From NCBI RefSeq assembly GCF_000178855.1, contig NZ_ADVG01000002.1:2790001-2854000 (forward strand): a stretch of 64,000 nt of DNA, read 5' to 3'. The notes beneath the pieces are model-generated. The model was not told the origin of the DNA, did no database searches, and saw nothing but the letters and a program-made list of their open reading frames with translations. This DNA is from Ktedonobacter racemifer DSM 44963 (GTDB lineage: Bacteria; Chloroflexota; Ktedonobacteria; Ktedonobacterales; Ktedonobacteraceae). A program made the translations under genes and the position numbers. Positions 57,580-64,000 of this stretch are shown here, piece after piece. Numbering within the stretch: the first letter of the stretch is position 1; every line of letters starts with the position of its first letter.

Positions 57580-58782
57580 CTATTCATTGCGTTTGACGAT
57601 AAGGGCCAGGCAGGCGGTAAAGCTATGTAGGAAGGAGCGATCGCCAACTGGCCCGATTTCACCATTGCAGAAGAGGCCGATAGTTGGCAGGGGTCCCAGG
57701 ATCTCTTCAACCATGCCCGCGTCGTGATTGGGGGTGGGAAACAGGCTTTCGCCGCGCCCGTTGCAGGTGCAGAGGATGCCGCTGACGATCTGGTATGCCT
57801 CAGCCTTCTTGAGGCGGTAATGGAGCTTATTAAGGAGTTCACGCAGGTCTAAGTCCGCGGTCTCTGAATCACGCATCTGGAATTGGATGGTCTGGCCGAC
57901 GCGTGGCTGCGCGCCGATTGCCAGCGCCTTGTTGCGCCGGTCGACGCCGAGTAGATTGCGTATTAAGAAACTGCCACGCCCAAAGCGCTCGCTGTACTCG
58001 TCTGCGGCCAGCCCAACCAGCAACAGGTTTCTCTGGGCGCGGATCTGCGCGGCGGGCGAGAGTTTCTGAAAGGTGTCTACGAGCATGTCATAGGCTGGCC
58101 GGTTAGAGATGGTTTCGATCAGGCTATTATCCTGTACTTTAGTGATTGTCCAGGGTTCACCAATAGGTTCGCAGCCCTGAGAGACGATTGAGAGAATCTT
58201 GTAGGGACCGCCAATTGCCAAGCCAATGCCACCATCGTTATAGACGGTATCGTTAAAGAAGAAATAGCAGGGCGAGTCTTGCATGTCGTTTGAGGCCAGG
58301 CCACCCATCATAGGTACCTGGGGATAGGCCCTGGCCAACGCGTCAATAAGGGACTCGCTGTTGAGATGGAAAGGATCAAGGAAGAGGAGCCAGCCATTCA
58401 CGTCATCGAGCGGCACATCGAGGAGAGTTCGTAACTCTTCGGGGGTGTTAAACATCTCTACAATGTCTGGTGGCAAGCGAGTCGCGTGGAGCGTGGCTCC
58501 TGGCAGTGACATCGTCATGAGCGAGAGTGCTGGTACATCCTCCAATTCCACCCCTGTCCCTATAATACCCTGGCCCGAGCATCCCAGTACAATTGAGGCA
58601 CCTGTTTCCTTTTTGATGATACGCAACATCTCCGGGAAGTGTTCCTCATATTCGCCACTGGCAAAGAGTAAGGCTACATCGGCCTGGATATCGCATGTCT
58701 GTGCGAGTGCCTGGAAGAGGGCCTGGTCCCAAATCTCATCAGCTACAACGGCTTCCCTGGCGACTGGCATACCTGACTTCAT
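57580..58782 (-). CDS. FIST-domain sensory protein
   Basis: 400 residues made of FIST-N followed by FIST-C. Key elements: QADVALLFASGEYEEHF, IVLGCSGQGIIGTGVE, PMMGGLASNDMQDSPCYFFFND, GGIGLAIGGPYKI, SQGCEPIGEPWTITK, and in FIST-C CTCNGRGESLFPTPNHDAGMVEEIL and GLFCNGEIGPVGDRSFLHSFTACLA. FIST domains are thought to bind small ligands such as amino acids and are often joined to signalling outputs; here no output domain is present. GAGGAA precedes the ATG. Neighbours do not reveal a partner. Confidence 0.88.
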   Translation of the reverse strand: MKSGMPVAREAVVADEIWDQALFQALAQTCDIQADVALLFASGEYEEHFPEMLRIIKKETGASIVLGCSGQGIIGTGVELEDVPALSLMTMSLPGATLHATRLPPDIVEMFNTPEELRTLLDVPLDDVNGWLLFLDPFHLNSESLIDALARAYPQVPMMGGLASNDMQDSPCYFFFNDTVYNDGGIGLAIGGPYKILSIVSQGCEPIGEPWTITKVQDNSLIETISNRPAYDMLVDTFQKLSPAAQIRAQRNLLLVGLAADEYSERFGRGSFLIRNLLGVDRRNKALAIGAQPRVGQTIQFQMRDSETADLDLRELLNKLHYRLKKAEAYQIVSGILCTCNGRGESLFPTPNHDAGMVEEILGPLPTIGLFCNGEIGPVGDRSFLHSFTACLALIVKRNE

Positions 58783-58887
58783 AGTTCCTCATTCTTCCTC
58801 GTAAGTGAAAAAGATGTATCCCGCTAACTCGTTCCAAAGTTAGTATCGCACACGATTACGCCTAATAGCAATGAACACAATGAAGAC

Positions 58888-58935
58888 ACGAGAAAGCCCT
58901 CATTGTCTCTCGTCTTACAATGAGGGCTTTCTCGT
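58888..58935 (-). terminator. 19-bp hairpin upstream of the FIST gene
   Basis: Arms 58888-58906 and 58917-58935, 10-nt loop. Probably ends transcription from the decayed small gene at 59032-59290. Confidence 0.6.
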
Positions 58936-59031
58936 CATATTTATCAGGTAGGAAGTGGTGAGCCTTTATGCTGGGAGTATAGCATGTTTCTTATAACTCA
59001 TGTGTTAAAAAGGCATTAATATTTTTGCTTC

Positions 59032-59290
59032 CTATTGTTCTTCTGTGTCTTTCTTTTGTTCAGCCTTACGCGCCTCTTCCTGAATCTTGTACATGCTTGG
59101 GGGCACGCGAGGTCATGGGATCGATAATGTTTTGGTTGGTGCCCTACCCGCCCGAGGTATGGGGATCACGGTCTCTCATGCTGGTTTGTCCAGCCACTTC
59201 TTTGCGCTGGGAGGCTACCAGTTGCTCATATTGCGTAGCTTCTTCCTGGCGCTGTTGTTCACCTGGCTGAGGCGTATTATGGCCTGGCAT
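59032..59290 (-). pseudogene. decayed small charged protein gene
   Basis: From ATG 59290 (AAAGGAG upstream) the frame reads MPGHNTPQPGEQQRQEEATQ and on to DRDPHTSGG, then TAG at 59144-59146. The same frame continues GTNQNIIDPMTSRAP. At a C5 run (about 59100) one base of shift joins it to SMYKIQEEARKAEQKKDTEEQ and a stop at 59032. The composition (Gln/Glu/Lys rich) stays constant across both breaks, so I read it as one former 93-residue gene with a nonsense codon and a frameshift. The first 48 residues might still be made. The plus-strand ORF over it is a shadow. 59291-59541 holds nothing visible. Confidence 0.45.
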
Positions 59291-59541
59291 GGCTTGTTCT
59301 CTCCTTTCACTCGCTTACCCCGGTTTTCCTGACCAGCACTGACTAATAATTGGTGACGCATCTATATATGTACGTTTTGTACATGTGCCAGCGGCAGGTA
59401 AGGTGATTCCCCTGGCAAAGCAAGAACCTCTGTTCCCCAATTGCTCTAGAATATGGTATTACATAGAGAAGATGCTTATGCGTTTGCTGGAGTTGTAGTA
59501 ATTAGAAATTAGAGATCAGAAACCAGAAAAGTGAGGCGTAT

Positions 59542-60054
59542 ATGGTTCCACCCAGGCATATGATTACCTTTGCGACGGATGGTATTCTCTTTGTATATCG
59601 TGTGGGGGGTGTTATTCTCCATAATGGTCGTGTTCTCTGCCAGCGCGCCGCCCGGACCACTCCCCCCTACTGGTTTCTCCCAGGTGGGCGTGCGGAGCTG
59701 CTTGAATCTGCTGCCACAACGCTCCAGCGTGAAGTTGAGGAAGAATTGGACCTGACGCCAACGATTGTGCGTCCCCTGGCGATCATAGAGAACTTTTTTG
59801 GGCAACAGCCCAGGGCAACACATGAAATAGGTCTCTACTTCTTGCTCGACTTTCCTGAAGACGCATATATCTATCAACAATCGTCGCTAGCCTTGCGCGA
59901 TAAAGACGGCTCTCGTGTCTCCTCAAATGAGGAGCTACTCTACTTCGATTGGCTACCCCTGGAGGAGATAGAGCGTGCGCCACTCTATCCACGAGCCTTG
60001 CATACACTTTTAAAAGATCTCCCAGAGCACTTTCAGCATATTGTCTCCCAATGA
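59542..60054 (+). CDS. NUDIX hydrolase
   Basis: 170 residues. The Nudix box GGRAELLESAATTLQREVEEELDL matches G-x5-E-x7-R-E-U-x-E-E. Preceded by the usual RVGGVILHNGRVLCQRA strand pair and followed by IIENFFGQQPRATHEIGLYFLLDF. Cleaves a nucleoside diphosphate linked to some moiety; substrate not deducible. Ends 6 nt before a 35-bp hairpin. Confidence 0.88.
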   Translation: MVPPRHMITFATDGILFVYRVGGVILHNGRVLCQRAARTTPPYWFLPGGRAELLESAATTLQREVEEELDLTPTIVRPLAIIENFFGQQPRATHEIGLYFLLDFPEDAYIYQQSSLALRDKDGSRVSSNEELLYFDWLPLEEIERAPLYPRALHTLLKDLPEHFQHIVSQ

Positions 60055-60060
60055 ATAATG

Positions 60061-60134
60061 TTTTCTGGTAGTGGTGTGGTGAGCCTGAGTGCCGCGTATG
60101 CGGCACTCAGGCTCACCACACCACTACCAGAAAA
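60061..60134 (+). terminator. 35-bp perfect hairpin after the NUDIX gene
   Basis: Arms 60061-60095 and 60100-60134, loop GTAT. No T-run immediately after. Confidence 0.78.
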
Positions 60135-60253
60135 TACTTATCTATTTTGCGCAACTTCGCGTTGAAAAGCTTCTGTGCTCTTTTTTCCTACTTGACGGAT
60201 CATACGTAAATTACATACAATCAGGCTGAGAAAAACATGGTATTCGTTAGTAG

Positions 60254-60275
60254 TGTGGTACATAGCTAGTACACA
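60254..60275 (+). promoter_or_regulatory. dyad operator candidate before the HTH regulator
   Basis: tgtggtac-N6-agtacaca, an imperfect inverted repeat ending 3 nt before the AGGAGG of the regulator. Possible autoregulatory site. Confidence 0.3.
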
Positions 60276-60287
60276 GAGGAGGTTCTG

Positions 60288-60935
60288 GTGACATCACAGG
60301 CTGGAGAAGAATGGCTGAGCTTGCGCGAGGCTGCGGAGATGCTTGGCATGCACCCCGCCACCGTACGCCTGTGGGCTGATCGGAATGAACTTCCATCTCG
60401 TCGCACCAGTGGCGGACACAGGCGTTTTCGGCGTACTGATATTGAGGCGCGCCTACGTCAGGAGAGCGAGCTGAAGCCTAATGTCGCCTCACAGATGCTT
60501 ATTCAGAACTTGATTGGACGGGTCCGCCTCGATTTTACTGCCGGTACCCTTGGCCGGTTCTCCTGGTATCAGCATTTTAATGAGTCTGCGCTGAATGCCT
60601 ATCGCATGTTGGGGCGTCGCGCACTGGATTTACTCTTGCGTGGTCTGAATGATCCCGCTCATAAGGAGGATCTGCGCCAGGAGGCCATCCAACTGGGGAC
60701 CGAGTATGGTACAGTGACGCGCAAGGCTCACGTGCCAGTCGCGGACGCGGTGCGTGCCTTTCTCTATTTTCGTACCATCATGGATGAAGCGGTGCTGCAA
60801 CTTGCCGAGGTGCGCGGTGCGCGCGAACAGGATATTCCCTGGCTGGAGAGCCTGTACCAGATTCAAACCATCACCAACGAAATCCTTCCCGCACTGATCG
60901 AGGCCGCGGTCACGCCAGAGTCGCTCTCTTTATGA
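60288..60935 (+). CDS. MerR/excisionase-type HTH regulator with C-terminal helical domain
   Basis: 215 residues, GTG start after AGGAGG. Residues 8-60: WLSLREAAEMLGMHPATVRLWADRNELPSRRTSGGHRRFRRTDIEAR, a MerR-like HTH with wing, as in the excisionase group. Residues 85-205 are all-helical (IGRVRLDFTAGTLGRFSWYQ, GRRALDLLLRGL, VPVADAVRAFLYFRTIMDEAVLQ) and resemble RsbR/RsbU-type N-terminal four-helix sensor domains. A ligand- or partner-controlled transcription factor is the likely role. The 311-bp gap to the next gene shows no gene. Confidence 0.75.
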   Translation: MTSQAGEEWLSLREAAEMLGMHPATVRLWADRNELPSRRTSGGHRRFRRTDIEARLRQESELKPNVASQMLIQNLIGRVRLDFTAGTLGRFSWYQHFNESALNAYRMLGRRALDLLLRGLNDPAHKEDLRQEAIQLGTEYGTVTRKAHVPVADAVRAFLYFRTIMDEAVLQLAEVRGAREQDIPWLESLYQIQTITNEILPALIEAAVTPESLSL

Positions 60936-61246
60936 AAAAAAAGCTATTTTTGATAGCAGTAACGGGTACTATAGTATACCCCTTTATGTCAGGTGTCACA
61001 TTTCTTCCACTGTTGCGTCTTACTAAATAAGGGGGGACTTTGTTTTGTGCTGGCCAGAAGAGCTTTTTGCGCGTTTTTACACCCTTCCTCCTGTATATAT
61101 TCTCAAAGTTAAAAATAGTTATCGCCTGAAAAGATATTATTAATTCTGAACCTCCTTGTTTACTGTGTATTTTTTTCGCAGCTATGTGCGGATACTTTTT
61201 CTATTCTGTTATCTGCATCTAAGGGGTAATATCAGGGGAGCATAGA

Positions 61247-64000
61247 ATGTCACCAGATCAAAGAAAAAAGGAAACCAGCTCTGAGCAGCCTCCGGCTTCA
61301 TCAGGAGCGATGGAGCAAGGGTTGCCCGCCTCACCATTGGAAGAGCAGGCGCAAGAACAGCAGGAAAATAACTCTGAACAGAAAATAGAGCAAGCTTCTC
61401 AAGAAGTTTCTCCCCGTTTAGAAGACTCTGAAGACTCTGACATCGATGATGATGACGCTCCAACCGTTCCTGGCTTACCCGCAATTGGCCGTGTGCCCAG
61501 GTCAGTTACTCCTGAAGTTACCTCGCCTGCCCATAAAGAGGAGCCCGACGCTGCTAGCTCTACTAATGTGAATGAAAAGGCCGTGGCTGCATCAGAGGAG
61601 CATTCCCAGCCGGAGCCGCAAGCGGAGGTTTCCGCCTTGCCTGCTGATACAGAGGAGCCACAGGCGGCTTCTGCCTCAGCTCCAGAAGAGCAATCCGGGC
61701 CTGCTGAACCGAAAGCGACACCTGTTATTGCCCCTGTACGCCGTCCCAGGGCAGAGACCTTTATTTCTACGCGACAGCAACGGGCCGTGCGTGCTTTTGA
61801 GAAGCGCCAGTCTCGCAAACAACCTGCAACGACGAACACCGAACCCAAAGGGACATCACCCGCGGAGCAGCCCCAAAACGACCCATCCAGTCCAGATATC
61901 GCAGACGCACCCACTCGCGAGCTTACGACGCCAGAAGCCTCGGCGAAGCCAGCTAATCCGCCTAAACCTGCTATGCCGGTCTCGGTACCACGTCGCCCGG
62001 GCGCCGATGCCTCCAGGCGCAGCGACAAAAAGAAGCCAGAATCACCCGTTCCCCCTTCCAATAAAGTGAGCGCAAGCGAGCCACAGGGGGCAGAGGCTCA
62101 GCCTGGAGCCGTAAATGGGCAGAAGATTGCGGTAGCCCAGCAAGAGGCCCATATAGATGAGGCTCTTGAACAGGAAGCCTCGCTTTCGCCTGAGGAAGTG
62201 ATTGCGGCTTCTATGGTAGGTTTGCCGGATGAAGAGTTGGCGCAAGAGTACCGCAGACACCTCGCGCGCCGCCATCATCGCAAGATATTACGTGTGGCGC
62301 GCTGGCACATTCGGCGCAATCATTTGCAGAAAAAGCAGACCCGCAACCACGTCTTAGTCGGAGTTTTCTCCGTCCTGATGGTCATATTGATTGTCTTCCT
62401 GGCCCTGAGCAGTACGGGAGCATACTTTGGCTATCGTTTCTACAGCGATACCCAGGGACGCTACCTGGGGCGTGTGCTTAGCCTGCGCGAGCTTCTGCCC
62501 AAGGATAACTTGAAGGTCTACGATAACAAAGGGACATTACTGGGGCAGCTAGCGGATAATGGTGTGCATACATCGGTGAAATTGCAAGATATCTCGCCTG
62601 ACCTGGTAAATGCGACCATCGCCATTGAGGATAAAAACTTCTGGACAAACCCTGGCGTAGACGTTGCGCGTATCCTTCAGGCCGCGCTTGATAACCTGAA
62701 GAGTGGGCACGTCGTCGAGGGCGGCAGTACGATTACGCAGCAGTTGATCAAGAAGCTGGTCGTGGGTGATAAGGTGGACAATGTGCGTAAGCTTGAAGAG
62801 ATCATCCTGACGCCCCAGGTCAATAATATCTACACCAAACACGATATCATGGAGATGTATCTCAACACGATCTACTATGGGTCTCAGGCCTATGGTATCG
62901 ATGCCGCCGCGAATATGTACTTTGGCTTGCAGGATAAACCCGGTTTACCTGCCTCAAAGCAGCTCGACCTGGCCCAGGCAGCGATGCTTGCTGGCCTGCC
63001 CCAGAACGGTGATTACTATAATCCCTGGAACTACCGCGCGCGCGCGACGGATCGTATGCATTCAGTGCTGGACCTGATGGTAAGCCAGAAAAACATCACA
63101 AAGGCCCAGGAGAGTGCCGCGCTGAAGGAGGCCGGGCAGAAGGATTTCTTCAAACATTCGCCCGATATGGGCCTGCTCGCGCCCCACTTCTTCTACTTTG
63201 TGCTCAGCCAGTTGCAAAGCATGACGCATATGAGTGAGCAGCAACTCTCGCGCTCTGATATGAAGGTCACAACCACGCTGGATATAAAGCTACAGAATAA
63301 GATCCAGAAGGTGATGACGGATCATACCGATGAATTGCATACGTATGGCATCTCCAACGCCGCCGAGGTGCTTATGGACCAGCACACTGGCGCGATCATC
63401 TCGCTGCTGGGGAGCCTGGACTACAACAATAACGCCATTGGCGGCAAGTTTGACGTCGCGACGCAGGGCTGGCGCCAACCTGGTTCGTCCTTCAAGCCCT
63501 ATGTCTATGCCCTAGCGATGCAGTCGAAAGGAACCTCGCCCGCACAGGCGGTGAACGATGTCCAGACGCGTTTCCCCGATCCTGGATCTGTTATGGGGGA
63601 CTTTGAGCCTAAGAACTATGACCTGAAGTATCATGGTCCGATGACGCTACGTTGTGCTTTACAGAACTCGCTCAATATTCCAGCGGTACGCGTGCTCCAG
63701 CAGGTCGGAATCAATAATGCCGTGGATAAGGCCAAGGAGATGGATCTCTCCTATGAAGGAACACCTGGACTCTCGATGGTGCTGGGAGGCTTGAGCGTTC
63801 ACCTGCTTGATCACGTCTCAGCCTTTGGCTCTTTTGGTAACAATGGAGTCCATGTGCCTTACTACGCCGTACAAAAGATAGAGTATATGAGCACCGGCAA
63901 GGTTATTAAGCACCAGCAGACTCAGGGCAAGCAAGTCTTTAGTCCCCAGACAGCGTATATGATCTCGAATGTGCTCAGTGATAATCAGAGTCGCCTGCCC
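61247..64000 (+). CDS. class A penicillin-binding protein (PBP1a type), 3' end off the window
   Basis: Open to the window end (918 residues seen). Residues 1-330 are a very acidic, Pro/Ala/Glu-rich cytoplasmic tail. A membrane segment lies near 368-392 (VGVFSVLMVILIVFLAL). The GT51 glycosyltransferase domain follows: AIEDKNFWTNPGVDVARI (catalytic Glu), GGSTITQQLIKKL, YTKHDIMEMYLNTIYYGSQAYGIDAAANMYFG. Transpeptidase begins near 690 with PGSSFKPYVYALAM (active Ser and Lys) and CALQNSLNIPAVRV (S-x-N). The KTG motif would lie past position 64000. ATG 61247 is preceded by GGGGAG. Polymerises and crosslinks peptidoglycan. The long disordered tail is unusual compared with typical PBP1a. Confidence 0.92.
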   Translation, partial: MSPDQRKKETSSEQPPASSGAMEQGLPASPLEEQAQEQQENNSEQKIEQASQEVSPRLEDSEDSDIDDDDAPTVPGLPAIGRVPRSVTPEVTSPAHKEEPDAASSTNVNEKAVAASEEHSQPEPQAEVSALPADTEEPQAASASAPEEQSGPAEPKATPVIAPVRRPRAETFISTRQQRAVRAFEKRQSRKQPATTNTEPKGTSPAEQPQNDPSSPDIADAPTRELTTPEASAKPANPPKPAMPVSVPRRPGADASRRSDKKKPESPVPPSNKVSASEPQGAEAQPGAVNGQKIAVAQQEAHIDEALEQEASLSPEEVIAASMVGLPDEELAQEYRRHLARRHHRKILRVARWHIRRNHLQKKQTRNHVLVGVFSVLMVILIVFLALSSTGAYFGYRFYSDTQGRYLGRVLSLRELLPKDNLKVYDNKGTLLGQLADNGVHTSVKLQDISPDLVNATIAIEDKNFWTNPGVDVARILQAALDNLKSGHVVEGGSTITQQLIKKLVVGDKVDNVRKLEEIILTPQVNNIYTKHDIMEMYLNTIYYGSQAYGIDAAANMYFGLQDKPGLPASKQLDLAQAAMLAGLPQNGDYYNPWNYRARATDRMHSVLDLMVSQKNITKAQESAALKEAGQKDFFKHSPDMGLLAPHFFYFVLSQLQSMTHMSEQQLSRSDMKVTTTLDIKLQNKIQKVMTDHTDELHTYGISNAAEVLMDQHTGAIISLLGSLDYNNNAIGGKFDVATQGWRQPGSSFKPYVYALAMQSKGTSPAQAVNDVQTRFPDPGSVMGDFEPKNYDLKYHGPMTLRCALQNSLNIPAVRVLQQVGINNAVDKAKEMDLSYEGTPGLSMVLGGLSVHLLDHVSAFGSFGNNGVHVPYYAVQKIEYMSTGKVIKHQQTQGKQVFSPQTAYMISNVLSDNQSRLP

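Noticed and set aside
59025..59270. Plus-strand ORF of 81 codons
   Set aside because: Lies opposite the decayed minus-strand small gene, has no ribosome site and an odd composition.

Overview
The window reads as a chromosomal segment of a Ktedonobacteria-like bacterium (phylum Chloroflexota). This is an inference from gene content and rRNA character, not from a database search. The supporting traits are large Ser/Thr kinases of the style common in that class, FHA, zinc-ribbon and R3H multi-domain proteins, a Streptomyces-like spore-associated secreted protein, and a high density of insertion sequences.

Layout. 1-11.5 kb: an HD-GYP gene cut by the window edge, a YhaO/YhaN-type SbcD-SbcC pair, a membrane Ser/Thr kinase followed by miaA, and an anchored glucosaminidase-like protein. 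11.5-18 kb: tRNA-Leu(GAG) and tRNA-Val(TAC) from one strong promoter, a fragment resembling the 3' end of tmRNA, an IS5-type element, a histidine kinase split by an in-frame stop, a SapA-like secreted protein, an IS630-type element and a lone receiver-domain protein. 18-26.7 kb: a GlcD-GlcE fusion and a minus-strand 16S-23S operon with two promoters but no 5S and no spacer tRNA. 26.7-34.4 kb: paired hot-dog dehydratases, a GH3 lipoprotein, a beta-lactamase-fold protein and the accC-fabF-accB fatty-acid cluster. 34.4-43 kb: ilvA, an AAA/R3H protein with a GNAT partner, pdxS-pdxT (vitamin B6), a T4 endonuclease V-like protein and a methyltransferase. 43.2-44.4 kb: a second IS630 element abutting the next gene. 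44.4-52.8 kb: the most unusual region (below). 53-64 kb: a SpoU-family RNA methyltransferase, small ORFs, an ISKra4-like element beside an integrase-core element, a FIST sensor protein, a NUDIX hydrolase, an HTH regulator and the start of a class A penicillin-binding protein.

The best candidate for an undescribed system is the minus-strand cluster at 46127-52758. Four closely spaced genes encode (i) a degenerate Ser/Thr kinase joined through an internal twin-arginine/membrane segment to a Rieske 2Fe-2S domain, (ii) a pyridine-nucleotide flavoprotein joined to an FHA domain and a zinc ribbon, (iii) a GlpC-like plus DmsB-like multi-[4Fe-4S] protein with two cyclic-nucleotide-binding modules between the iron-sulfur parts, and (iv) a membrane protein with two H-x13-H pairs expected of a diheme cytochrome b. 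Together these look like an NAD(P)H-to-membrane electron-transfer chain in which three of four subunits carry a signalling domain.

A second theme is a set of about a dozen very long, near-perfect intergenic hairpins (stems of 18-37 bp, mostly 3-8 nt loops), each with its own sequence and many only 2-9 nt from a stop codon. Several lack the U-tract of a normal terminator. Transposase ORFs of the IS5, both IS630 and the ISKra4 elements change frame at homopolymer runs.
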